Shown: positions 9,958 to 19,474 of the stretch, one piece after another
Numbering within the stretch: position 1 is the stretch's first letter
How the letters are laid out: each line of letters starts with the position of its first letter
From: Larix sibirica
Taxonomy: Eukaryota > Streptophyta > Pinopsida > Pinales > Pinaceae
Direction of reading: 5' to 3'
Assembly (NCBI GenBank): GCA_004151065.3
Contig: NWUY0300106724.1
Location: 1 to 22,652 of the forward strand
Length of the DNA stretch: 22,652 bases
The notes under the pieces: generated by a model
The model's database searches: none
The model's input: only the letters and a program-made list of their open reading frames with translations
Told to the model about the DNA's origin: nothing
Position numbers and translations under genes: made by a program

Positions 9958-10556
9958 AATGGAAAAACTTGTTGAAAGGGGATTTGGGAGATAGTAGAGG
10001 GGTTGGCACTTGGAAGGGAAATTCTATTGGAAAGGTAAGGAAACTAGGAGGATGATTGTCTCTTACTAAACCTCGAGGTCAAGGTTAGAAATTGAAGGTT
10101 GCTATCATTACTATTGTTATTATTATTAGAGTTGCGGGAACGAAGGGCTAGGAAACCCCACATGTTAAATCTTAAAACTAGCCACTAAGTTGCTAGTCAA
10201 TTAAGAGGAAAAATCCCAGTTTGGGTAAACACACACTACTAAAGATTGTACTGGTGGACTGCTAAAGACTAGACTGGACTACTAAATCAACTAGTTTCGA
10301 GAGGTGAATTTACATCTTTACTTTGATTAATGTGGGTTATTACAAGTATCAAATTGGTTGTTAGATTAGATGAATTTATGATGGAATATGTACTATAAAT
10401 CATAATGGTGAAATTGTACCTATTGACCTAGGAAATATGTTAGGAACATAGATTTCACATGCAAAATTTACATTTGGAACTTTTGGTTTGATTAACATAG
10501 TTAAAAAAGAGTTGCATTAGTTAATTAACACCTAGTATGATTAATGGCGTGTTACA

Positions 10557-10561
10557 ATCAA
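10557..10561. repeat. Right copy of target-site duplication ATCAA
   Basis: Identical to 8201-8205 and directly after the element end TTACA. The LINE sequence resumes at 10562 with GGGGTGGAAG, in frame with the left half. Confidence 0.85.
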
Positions 10562-11340
10562 GGGGTGGAAGTAAAAAACTTGTAAAATCAGTATGGGAGG
10601 AAATACCAGTTTATTGGCACTCCTTGGCACATATCCCCAAAGGGGTTTTGGAGAGAATATATAAAACTTGTTTCAATTTTCTTTGAAAGGGAATTTCTAA
10701 TCAGGGGAGACACCATCTTGTTAATGGAAAATTTGGGCTCAACCAAAACATGATGGTGGTTAGGGACTTAAACATGTTCATCATTTTGGATAAGCTTTGG
10801 TATCCAAAAGTCTTTGGAATCTCATAAGTAGAGAGAGTCCATGAAATTATTGTGAAGAAATATATCTCCCCGGTGTCTTTTCTAGACTTGATGAGATAAA
10901 AAGTGTATTAAAAATGTATCAAATCATTAGAAGGCACTAGTATTAGCATTCCCAATCATTCGTAAGTATCTAGCCTGATAGGTTGGAAATGGAAGACAAG
11001 TTCATATCGGGGTTGATACTATTCTAGAATGTGGAAATAATATTTTCCTCCCTGAGGATATGATACAATACTTGCTTGATTAGGGATATTTTACTTTGAA
11101 TCAAGTTGTTGATTGGGCCTCTATAGGTCTTTGGCATTAGGGTTGGTTGTCTAGTGGAGCTTTAGGATTGGAAGGTGAGCAATCTATTCTACAACACTTA
11201 TCTAGAGGAGCTAGAAAAAGGTCATATCAATATCAAAGAGGAGGCTAACTATTTGGGCTAGCCAATGAATAACATTAGGGGTAGGTACATAACAATTTTA
11301 GGGTACAAAGATTTAACATCCAAGGAGGGATAGAATCCTA
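10562..11340 (+). pseudogene. LINE ORF2 RT thumb and connection region
   Basis: The restored frame continues L-V-K-S-V-W-E-E-I-P-V-Y-W and then I-P-K-G-V-L-E-R-I with C-F-N-F-L, the strongly conserved segment after the RT palm in plant LINEs. Matching becomes patchy beyond about 10750. Recognisable words such as I-H-x-I and W-x-x-G-x-G correspond to the connection region, but stops occur roughly every 50-100 bases. Nothing here suggests a different gene. Confidence 0.75.
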
Positions 11341-11610
11341 AGTGTTGGTGGGATAAGATTTGGAAATTAAAGGCTCCAAAACAATCAATCATCCATATGT
11401 GGTTAGCCTTATGAAACAAAGCACTCACTTGGGAGTTTCTTTAGAGGTGTTAGGTTCAAGGTCTAGGTATTTGTGTGATTTGCAGGAATCATGAAGAGAG
11501 TAATTCTCATATGGTTATTTCTTGTCCCTTTACTGTACAGGTCTAAAAGGAAGTTAGATATATTTTTAATCTAAATATTGTTTGGTCTTGGGATAACATA
11601 GAAAATTCCC
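11341..11610 (+). pseudogene. LINE ORF2 zf-RVT (zinc-binding) domain
   Basis: From 11344 the codons read W-W-D-K-I-W-K-L-K-A-P-K, then a pattern around K-A-L-T-W-E-F-L, then C-V-I-C-R-N with a later H and C (C-x2-C-x8-H-x4-C, 11472-11525). This is the zf-RVT domain found between RT and RNase H in plant LINEs. All four zinc ligands remain, though stops interrupt the surrounding codons. Confidence 0.8.
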
Positions 11611-12262
11611 TTGTTATGGTTTCATAAGTTAGCTCGAAATGCACTTTTATTTGATCACAAATCCATTCCTACTTTTTTGGTCTCAGCACAAGTAGTGGCA
11701 CTACTTCAATTTTTAAAGGAGGAAATTAAACACGGGCTCCTTCATCATATAGGTACACTTCAAGGAGATAATTCCACTCCATGGGGCTTCTTTGATGGAG
11801 CATGTCAAGGGGAAGAACCGAAATGCATTTTAGGAGGCTTATTATTTCTGGAGGATACACATTATTTCAAATTAAATATTTCCTAGGAAGTAGATCTAAT
11901 AACTATGTAGAACTAGTGGCATTGAGGTCATTAATGATGGTGGAAATTTCAAATGAGGTTTACTAGTTGCATGTTTATGAGAACTCAATGTTAGTGATAG
12001 AATGGATGCAGTCAAATCAATTGATTCATAATATAAAGTTACAACATCTAGCTACTTAGTTAAAGGAAAATAAAGTTAGTTTTTTAGTATTTTCTTCACC
12101 CACATATATAGAGAACTGCATGAGGATGTTGATTTATTATCAAAATAAAGACTATTCCTAGAGCCTGGTTTTATGTTGGTAGAATTTACTGTATTTCACT
12201 ATGTGGAAATGAATACATCGCTAGATATTGTGGCTCTATATGATGGGGGCTTGAAATTTTAA
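11611..12262 (+). pseudogene. LINE ORF2 C-terminal RNase H domain
   Basis: RNase H removes the RNA strand of the hybrid during reverse transcription. The open piece 11611-11886 has P-W-G-F-F-D-G-A at residues 57-64, whose Asp62 is the first catalytic residue, then G-G-L-L-F and a TAG. After a frameshift, R-S-N-N-Y-V-E-L-V-A-L carries the catalytic Glu (codon 11910-11912). Further on, Y-E-N-S-M-L-V-I-E-W matches G-D-S-x-L-V-I-x-W, but the catalytic Asp is Asn (AAC, 11982-11984). Codons continue to G-G-L-K-F and TAA TAG at 12260. The presence of this domain places the element among plant LINEs that gained an RNase H module. Confidence 0.8.
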
Positions 12263-13536
12263 TAGTGTACTCAAATGAGGATCTATATGAGGAACTATGA
12301 CATCTGATACTAATTTCTTAACTATACCTACCCCTGTAAAATATCAGTCTCCTCGTTCGAGATGAGAAACAATAATTAAAGACTATCAATATCTTGATGA
12401 TACCACATGCCACTCATAATATATTATGAAGGTATTTCATCATAAATTTTTGTAGGGTAATCTTGGATTGATAAAATCCATGTACTAAATGGATGTTTTG
12501 ATAATATTTCTTGCATTAGATGTGATATATGGTAATCATTGATTACATATTCAATCATGTTAATGACTTTGATTTAGAGGATTTTTTATAATGAGAATAA
12601 TGTTCATGGTGTTTTAATATTCACATATGCTATGTATTGGGATGATTATGATATTCATAATGTTATGTTATCTTAAGAGCACATGTGGTTCCATTTAATT
12701 ATGTTGATCTAATGCTTTTGATGTATCTTTGATAAAGATGAGATGATAAATATTCCTATAATGATATTTCATGATGTGATGGCATGTTGTAAATTGCAAG
12801 CAGTTCTCTTATGATGAGATGTTTTTATGACAATGATGCTATGTTCTCATGATGACATGTGATAATTATCACGTGGATTCTTTTTTATGCGATGATGTTG
12901 TTATAATTATAATCAATGCATTGGTTCCATGTTTTGAGATTGTGATTGACAGGAAATCCACCAATGGGATGAGAGAGTTGCTTCATTCAATGATTTTGTG
13001 GGAGACCATACCTATGAAGGAGGATATCTACAGAGTCACACCTTATCGGCTGGGGTCAAACTCAATCAATAACCTATGCCATTGGTTCTTTTGAGTGATA
13101 TGATGCTTGATGGAACAAATGACCATCTTGAAAAGGATAGAGTGCATGATATTAGAGTTGTGATGTCGAAATCTGGATGAAGTGTTGGAGTTGTACCCAT
13201 TGATGGAGTTGTGTGGTTGGACTTTGATGCTTGGGATTGAGCACTTGGTAGGTATTGGAGAAGAAGTTTAGGTCAACCTTTTGAGATGATTGGGGTACAT
13301 AAGTTAGTGAACTGGGCCATATGCTTACTTGGTAAGATGAGGCTTTGGTTAGGTTGACAGGCTTTTAGTCTGATATAAAAAGTTAAGAAGATGACTATAG
13401 TTGGTATCACATGTCCCTAGAGTTGTGATGTGTACTTTTGATGCCCGTTGTGGTCACTGAGGTGGCTCTTATACTAGTTGCAGAAAGGGTGACCATAAGT
13501 AACATAATTAAAGTTAACTTTGTGATGAAGTTCCTT
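12263..13536 (+). other. Probable LINE 3' flank passing into an LTR-element internal region
   Basis: No conserved domain was found in any frame. The 81-codon ORF at 12849-13094 (plus) has no recognisable motif. The stretch is rich in ATGAT words. Its right end abuts a polypurine tract and an LTR start, so at least its last part should be the 3' internal region of an LTR retrotransposon on the plus strand. The boundary between LINE remnant and LTR element could not be placed. Confidence 0.4.
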
Positions 13537-13549
13537 AAAGGGAGGGAGT
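13537..13549 (+). promoter_or_regulatory. Polypurine tract of an LTR retrotransposon
   Basis: AAAGGGAGGGAG, plus TA, directly precedes TGTAATGTCCC. A purine run ending one to three bases before a TG is the plus-strand primer site at the border with a 3' LTR. Confidence 0.6.
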
Positions 13550-13550
13550 A

Positions 13551-14156
13551 TGTAATGTCCCATATAGTTTATATAATAATTAATAAATTACATGGAAATA
13601 ATAATAATAAATGATAAATAAATATGAAATAAATAAAATAACGAGTGACGATAGTAATACTAATACTAATAAATGAAATAATTTATTAAAAAATAAAAAA
13701 TAAAAAATGAGAGAAATGATTAAACTCAAATCAAGGGAAAAGCTAAATAGAGAAGAACTAACTAAAAGCTTCGCAATTAAATAAAATAGTTAATTGCTAA
13801 ATAACACGTGGATCCTATGATTGGATGGATGTGAAGAATAACTATTTAATGGATGTTAAAGAACTACTGATATCTTTTTCTTTGAGAAAATCTTGGTCTT
13901 CAAAAGTTCTTGGAGCTTGAGATTCAATGGAAAAAGAAAATAGATGATGGCATAGTTTATTGATTGAAGGCTGAAGGGTTCTTAGTTGTATTGACTAAGG
14001 GATTGGTTGGGATGAGAGTCATCCCCCACATGTTGTTGCTTGATTGGTTATGGTTGATGGGAGCAGGTGGTTGGAACTCAATGGTTCCATCTTTACTTTG
14101 ATTGTAAGTTAGGTTCTATGCAATTCCAAGCCTGACTCCGATTATGTTGTTTCAGG
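13551..14156 (+). mobile_element. Putative 3' LTR, right edge not located
   Basis: The left edge TGTAATGTCCC follows the polypurine tract and is a start widely seen in plant Ty3/gypsy LTRs. The first 160 bases are extremely AT-rich with AATAA words, then the sequence becomes more mixed. No CA end with a duplicated target could be confirmed because the matching 5' LTR is not recognisable in the window; 14156 is a placeholder. No coding sequence is present. Confidence 0.4.
13561..13712. repeat. AT-rich low-complexity block (AAT/AAAT words)
   Basis: Runs of AATAATAATAAT, AAATAAATA and AAAAAATAAAAAATAAAA make up most of this interval. It lies just inside the putative LTR. Confidence 0.85.
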
Positions 14157-14654
14157 TAGATTTATGTAATATATTAATTAAATGTTGTTAATGCTTATGA
14201 GTTCAATTTATGTTGATTTTTGGTGTTGAAATTTACATATAGACAATCGTTAACACACTCACAAGATTGAGTTGGAGTGGTGCATAGTTTGAAAAAATCA
14301 ACTACTAAATGACCATTGAAAAATTTAGTCAATGTAGACTTGAAAGTGATCCCCAAGTGAGAAATCATTAAGGTCTCATGCCCATTTAAGATATCCTTAG
14401 TCAAGTTGAAATAAAAAAACACACATTCTTGACTTGTTAATGAAGATCAACACAAGTTGATGGAATCATGGTCATGATGATCAACCAAGAAGACCTATTA
14501 AAGACTTACTCAAGGCCATAAAAAAGAACCTAATTTAAATATTGGAGGCTATTAGCCCATCATAGCTGGTATAGGATTAATAAGGTGTTTAAATCACAAA
14601 TTTTTAAAATACATAATGTATTCTTAGACTTGAAAGTGTAAGATGTATTGAAGA
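14157..14654. other. Non-coding, nothing recognised
   Basis: AT-rich sequence between the putative LTR and the 264-bp tandem duplication. The minus-strand ORF 14195-14422 has no domain or codon pattern suggesting a gene. Confidence 0.5.
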
Positions 14655-15150
14655 ACAAATGACAACATGAATATGTGTTAGAATATTGAATTTGGACGAA
14701 AGTGTTGTATTGACGTCACGTGTGTATTTATGAATGTATATATGCAATTGATATTTAATTATTGTTATATTTTTGCATGGATGTTTGTTGTCGTTTTTGC
14801 TATATAGAGTAGCGTTGACATGATGTTTTGGCACATGTTGATATATTTTCTATTAAAACATATAATCATTGTATTAACATGTAACATGAAAGCATGATAT
14901 GCTCTCTTATCAATTTGATCCAAAATAAATAATGAATGTGCTTGAATATGAAATGAGAACAAAGATGTTGCCTTGAAATCAATGTGTATTTGTAATTGTA
15001 TGGCATGCAATTGACATAATTATTGTTATACTTTTGCATGAACGTTTGTTGCCATTTATGCTATATAGAATAACATTGATATGATGTTTTCACACATACC
15101 ATCATTATTAACATGTAGCATGAAAGCATGTTGTGCTTTTTTATCACAAT
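14655..15150. repeat. Two-copy tandem duplication, about 264-bp period
   Basis: GCAATTGATATTTAATTATTG (14744) and GCAATTGACATAATTATTG (15007) are 263 bases apart. Matching continues through TTTTGCATG-A-CGTTTGTTGC, GCTATATAGA and TAACATGTA-CATGAAAGCATG in both copies, and upstream through AAAG-GTTG. The copies are clearly diverged, with small indels. Copy 1 contains TGACGTCACGTG (14711-14722), where copy 2 has lost both CpG words. Confidence 0.85.
14711..14722. promoter_or_regulatory. Overlapping TGACGTCA and CACGTG motifs
   Basis: The palindromes TGACGTCA (C-box or CRE-like) and CACGTG (G-box) overlap by two bases. Both are binding sites for plant bZIP and bHLH factors. No gene lies nearby, so function is only a possibility. 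Confidence 0.3.
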
Positions 15151-15911
15151 TTAACATTAGAACTACTTAGTGACTCAATTGTGTAATACACATTAGGATA
15201 AAGACCGCATGTGAAGAGTGATTTTTGAAGCCATCAATGTTCCAAAGGAGATCCTTTACTTGATAACTGGTACAAGGGTAGCTTTCTCAGAAATAATTCA
15301 AATTATTCCATATCCTTGGGAGGTCCTTTAACTCAAGAATTGCTATTCATTTTCATTCTCTTGATCATTGCATTTTCTTAATTAAATACCATTTTTTCTC
15401 ATGATCTTATTCCTACTTCATATCTATCTCAAAAGACCTTGATAGTGCCATTGCTTACACCTTTAAATTGTGATATGTAAGAGATTACTTATGTAGGAGG
15501 GGTGAGCTAGTCTTTTTATCGCTCAAAACCTAGTGCTTGTGCATGTTAAGACAAAACTACAAAATTGAACATATATGACATTAGAGGAACAAGATCAAAA
15601 TATGGATCCATTTGTTTGCCCATGCCAATGGTAGTCTAAAGCCTATGGAATCTCATCCAATTATAGCTATGCTTATCATTGATGATGTTTAACAAATTGT
15701 GTAAATGCTCGTAATTATTCTGGTATCTACATACATCTTTGTCCTAGAAATGCCTTCTCTTTTGTAAATATATCCATCATATATATGTCATATTTCTAAC
15801 TATTTCTATTTTGTCCTCTACTATTAATGGTTATGCAATAACCTTATAATATTGTGAGATGCTCAAATATGATAAGGCCAAAATAGATGTTAGTATATTA
15901 TTATTTAATCA
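15151..15911. other. Non-coding, nothing recognised
   Basis: AT-rich sequence with no ORF of note, no terminal repeats and no RNA gene that I could identify. Confidence 0.5.
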
Positions 15912-15912
15912 T

Positions 15913-15943
<31 letters not shown>
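15912..15943. repeat. Compound microsatellite (TA)n(GA)n
   Basis: About six TA units are followed by about nine and a half GA units with no interruption (GA part 15925-15943). The purity suggests it is young or still slipping. Confidence 0.95.
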
Positions 15944-15978
15944 TCTTTTTTTCAATTTAGGTCAATTCAAATCTTGAA

Positions 15979-16057
15979 AATGAGCTCCCAAGCTCTCTTG
16001 TGTATATTTTGATTTCACTTTTGAAATAACAAATATATAATTTTTCTTTGGGAAAAA
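15979..16057 (+). mobile_element. Diverged 3' tail of a short retroposon
   Basis: GAGCT-CCAAGCTC, then GTGTATATTTTGATTTCA and TTGAAATAACAAATATATA, ending in TTTCTTTGGGAAAAAAAG, matches the 3' end of the element at 20430-20704 (about 55 well-aligned bases). It is in the same orientation and also ends in an A-run. No target-site duplication was found, and homology fades upstream near the microsatellite, so it is 5'-truncated or decayed. Confidence 0.65.
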
Positions 16058-17340
16058 AAGACTAGAATTAGTTTCTCTACTAATCATGTTTTTGCTTATA
16101 AAATAATCATAGTTAGAGTTAGTGTGCTTAATTCATGAGAGAATAGGGAACAAAACACCATAAAACTACAAATGTTGTGACATGGCAAATAGTAAAACAT
16201 AGCTTACAAATGGGTCTTCAATGGGTAAATGATTTTTTTAACTCATTAATTACATACCATATCAAAGAAGTAATCCTAATTAATAAGATAGTGAGGGATA
16301 CTCAAGTGGATGAACTCTATACTAACTCTCTTTTAGAAACAATCCCCTAATTCTTTCTTTAAATAAAAAAAGGTGAAAACAATGCGTATCAAAGGGTTTC
16401 AAAGAAGTTAGAATATACAAAATGATTAACATGAAACAATTCCCACATGATACAATTTATTTTGAAAAAACACATATTTAACAAACAAACCATTCTCCAT
16501 ATTAGTTTCAAGAATCTCTACATGGAATTTTATGAGCTAAAAAATTGTTTAAAGCTCATTGAGTTTGTACAGTACCTCTAGGAAGAAGATAAACACTATC
16601 AAAATATAACTTACATAGTGGAGCCAAAGAGAGAATGAATCACAAAGAGTTGTATTTCATTGCCTCCCTAATATAGTGAATATGAGATTAAGTTTGATTA
16701 TATTGGATGATTAGTCATTATGTAATGTCGTCATAGGTTAGGAAAATTAATTGTATGTATATACAATCATATACTATTGTATGTTTAATTAAATGCAAAC
16801 AAATTAATTGAAATCATGTTACATTAACCAAATAGTCATGCTAATGATATCTCTCCCACGTTTTTTTAAAAGGTAGCCTTACTCTTATAATATGCAGGAG
16901 TTACATGGAATTTGTGAATACTTATGAAAGATGAACAAGAAATGTGACAACATCAATAAATCCCATTAACAAACAATATTTAAACCAATGTTAAAGTTAA
17001 CTATCCTAGATTGTTGAATGGATTAAAATCCAAACACCATGACCACATGTTACACAATAATTGTTTGTAAATTATGTTGAGCAATTACTACAATAGGTTG
17101 TAAATTATTTTCTTTGTAAAATAAACAATGTTGTTGTAACTCATTCACGCCCCTAACAAATTTTCTTGCAGGTTTAATAACAATAGGAGAGATAAGGTGT
17201 GGGTGTTTCTTTGATTGTTCTCTCTTGCTATCTTTCACCTGTAAAACAAGTCATTAGAGGAATATTTTTTAACAACAATACCAAAATATATACCTCTAGA
17301 AAAGCCCTTACAAAGCCCCTTCCTTTACAAGATATTGACC
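16058..17340. other. Non-coding, nothing recognised
   Basis: About 1.3 kb of AT-rich sequence. The only ORF of note (17050-17238, minus) has low-complexity composition and no domain. No LTR ends, tRNA or rRNA signature was seen. Confidence 0.5.
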
Positions 17341-17765
17341 TACAATAACATTCAATTGTCTATCAGATTGTACCCCTTTTTTACAAGCTTAATGCTACCT
17401 TGAGCCAAAATTACTTCATATATTTTTCTACATGTTCATCATACAATCTGGTTTGTTTGTTCATCTTTAATCATTCTTCGAGATCTGCTTGGTTTATAGG
17501 ACCTTTTATCCCTGACTCAAAATCATTTTTAATTATTAAAAATTTATATTGTAGATTAATCTTTTGATGAGATGCTTACAATAACATTCAATTGCCTATA
17601 TGATTCAACCATTTTTTTGTAAGTTAATGCTACCTTGAGCTAAAACTGCATATATTTTTCTACATGATCATTTCATCTTGTTTGTTTGTTCATCTTTAAT
17701 TCTCCTTTGAGACCTGCTTGGTTTATATAGGACATATTATCCCTAAATCAAAATAAATTTTAATA
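17341..17765. repeat. Two-copy tandem duplication, about 236-bp period
   Basis: TACAATAACATTCAATTG begins at 17341 and 17577. Both copies continue through TTAATGCTACCTTGAGC, CATATATTTTTCTACATG, TTGTTTGTTCATCTTTAAT, CCTGCTTGGTTTATA and TATCCCT before diverging. Several mismatches and indels mark an old duplication. Confidence 0.9.
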
Positions 17766-18588
17766 AGAGAATTAACTATAAACGAGTCTTTAAAATGTTT
17801 GTTTCTTTGGTTGAAAAAATCAATTATGAAGTCTCCTAATTCATTCCAATTTTCGTAGGATAGAAGATCTTAAAAGGGTTTATAATTGCAAAGATTTTTA
17901 TCTATTTCTTGTGGATTCTATTCCACAATCTAAAAAGAATGTTTTTTTGCTTTTGCTTTCTACAATGTCTTTTACAAAATGCTATATACAACTTTGAATC
18001 TCATTGTATATAAGTAATGCAAGTTTATTCTAATTCTTGTAATATTGCTTGGCCTTTTCTGACTTAAGCCTATGCTAAGTAGTTTCTAATTTACTGAAGT
18101 TCAATTACACAATAATAATGTATAAAGATAATCTATTATAGCCTTTTATGAATTATTTATATTTTAAACACCAAAAATTAAATATTATAATATCTTGTAT
18201 CATTATTAGATAATTAAATTTGATATTTTATTTCTAAACTCTTTCAAACTTTCTATTTAACATTGTTGCATATTCAAAACTTCTATTTAACATTATTGTA
18301 ATGCAGTTGTCTTTGTCTTTATAACTTATTGAGGCCATGTTTAATTGATATTCATATTGTATTCTGTAGCTGTTATTTATCCTTGTTCCAAAATGTTCAA
18401 ACTCACAGAACAACCCAAAATTATGTGAACGATTATATGCAAAGTTACAGAAACCAAGTTTCAATACTTTTATAAAAAACTAGGGCCGTGACTTCAGATT
18501 CAGAGTTAACCAGTGAGGCATTGATGTGATCTGACAGTTATTTCAAAAAGTGAAAACTTTAGCCACTTGAATATTGGAAAATCGAATC
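17766..18588. other. Non-coding, with one 30-bp tandem pair
   Basis: AT-rich. The only structure is the pair at 18245-18300. The minus-strand ORF 18234-18464 partly translates that repeat and has no domain. Confidence 0.5.
18245..18300. repeat. 30-bp tandem pair
   Basis: TTCTATTTAACATTGTTG and TTCTATTTAACATTATTG are spaced by 30 bases, each preceded by CAAA-C. Confidence 0.8.
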
Positions 18589-18772
18589 GAATGGACACTA
18601 TAAAACATAAGTACATCCAATATAAGAAAACAAGAAGTTTGTTTTAACAAAAGCTAAACCAAAGTCTAACAGCGAATGGAAACTGAAGGCAAAGATGACA
18701 GTACAACATAAGTAGATATTATATAAGATAACAAGAAGTTTGTTTAAACAAAAGCTAAACCTAAAGTCTAAC
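18589..18772. repeat. Two-copy tandem duplication, about 85-101-bp period
   Basis: Copy 1 (18589-18671) and copy 2 (18674-18772) both run from GAATGGA-ACT through ACATAAGTA, ATATAAGA-AACAAGAAG, TTTGTTT-AACAAAAGC and TAAACC-AAAGTCTAACA. Copy 2 has an extra 16 bases after GAATGGAAACTG. Confidence 0.9.
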
Positions 18773-18941
18773 AAGATCCAAATACATTTAGTAGGATAGG
18801 AGTAATTAGTTGGATTTGTAGTGTAAGGCCAATCATTTGGCCTCCTTATCTAATTGCGTGATAATATTAATATCGTCTCTAAACTGACACCCTATAGAAA
18901 TTCCATCATAGGCTATCCTATATAGAACATATGTAATTGCA

Positions 18942-19013
18942 ATAGTAGAAAAACTGGTAAATTTCTCTAAAAATCAGAATGGTAGAAAAAACTGGTAATT
19001 TTCTCTAAAAATA
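18942..19013. repeat. 36-37-bp tandem pair
   Basis: GTAGAAAAACTGGTAAATTT and GTAGAAAAAACTGGTAATTT, each followed by CTCTAAAAAT, lie side by side with two indels. Confidence 0.9.
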
Positions 19014-19189
19014 TTGATTAATTACATGCCGGCCTTCCATGAAAGGCAGAGCAGAACAGGAAAAGAATCACTACGTAGTTTCCATACCGAACTCCTTCAA
19101 GGAAGCTAAAAAATGCAAACTTACAGACTTTATGTTCGGGAGGCTAAGCCTTCCTGTCAGCTTAACAATTGAATATTCAGAGGAATTTT

Positions 19190-19474
19190 TTAATTAAAAC
19201 AAAAGAGGCAATGTGCCTTGGAATACAGCCTACATTATTGTACAGCTAAACATACAAGTTAAATATCCATGTACAAGCAGAACTAGACAGGTTTTCCTAT
19301 TGCATACATTCCATCTAAACAGAACATAGAAATTGGATGGGATTAATATAGAAATAAATTGATTAAAATCTGCTCTCTCCTGTCAAGCTCATTATTCCGA
19401 ATCTGGCAGATGAAATAAACTAAAGAGAATTGTACTGGTGCACACAAAACTGATTTTGCTTGCAATCATTTAAT
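19190..19474 (-). other. Probable 3' untranslated region of the 5-phosphatase-like gene
   Basis: Downstream of the last matching codons the minus strand is non-coding and T-rich, with TTTGTTTTAATTAAAA near 19190-19205 and AATAAT (near 19235) before GTAGGCTGTATTCC. The position and base composition suit a plant 3' UTR and poly(A) region. Only transcript data could confirm it. Confidence 0.35.

Larger units (their letters stand above)
8206..10556. mobile_element. Nested 2,351-bp TG...CA insertion, probable solo LTR
   Basis: The element starts TGTAATGACG and ends GGCGTGTTACA, so its tips form the short inverted repeat TGTAA/TTACA beginning TG and ending CA, as in LTRs. It is flanked by ATCAA on both sides. 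Cutting it out and keeping one ATCAA joins the LINE codons for C-N-K-L-L-S to R-G-G-S-K-K-L-V-K-S in one frame, so both edges are well supported. No gag, pol or long ORF lies inside. I see no second copy of either tip inside the element, so it is more likely a solo LTR than a complete element. Inside are a perfect 24-bp tandem duplication (8976-9023), a 10-bp-stem inverted repeat (9921-9957) and TTA-rich simple sequence near 9555 and 10120. A non-coding (LARD-like) element with short undetected LTRs is the alternative. Orientation is unknown. Confidence 0.75.
4150..12262 (+). mobile_element. Degenerate plant L1-type LINE (split by a later insertion)
   Basis: Colinear remnants of a plant non-LTR retrotransposon appear in canonical order on the plus strand: ORF1 nucleic-acid-binding domain and CCHC knuckle, ORF2 endonuclease, reverse transcriptase, thumb, zf-RVT and RNase H. 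Many in-frame stops and frameshifts show that it is long dead. The insert at 8206-10556 is younger and belongs to another element. The 5' end (UTR) was not located and could begin anywhere in 3600-4150; an ORF at 3742-3972 may be part of the leader but has no recognisable domain. The 3' end is also unclear: the last ORF2-like codon is about 12259, followed by TAA TAG, and I see no poly(A) tail or target-site duplication. Excluding the insert, about 5.8 kb remains, a normal size for such an element. Confidence 0.9.

Noticed and set aside
8206-10556. DNA transposon (hAT, Mutator or CACTA) instead of an LTR
   Set aside because: The duplication is 5 bp, not 8, 9 or 3, and the tips are TG...CA with only five bases of inverted repeat.
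14195-15010. Minus-strand ORFs rich in His, Asn and Thr
   Set aside because: They translate the AT-rich 264-bp tandem duplication and its flank; no domain and no codon bias.
16711-16730. TGTAATGTCGTCATAG as another LTR start
   Set aside because: No polypurine tract or primer-binding site is adjacent, and similarity to 13551 ends after nine bases.
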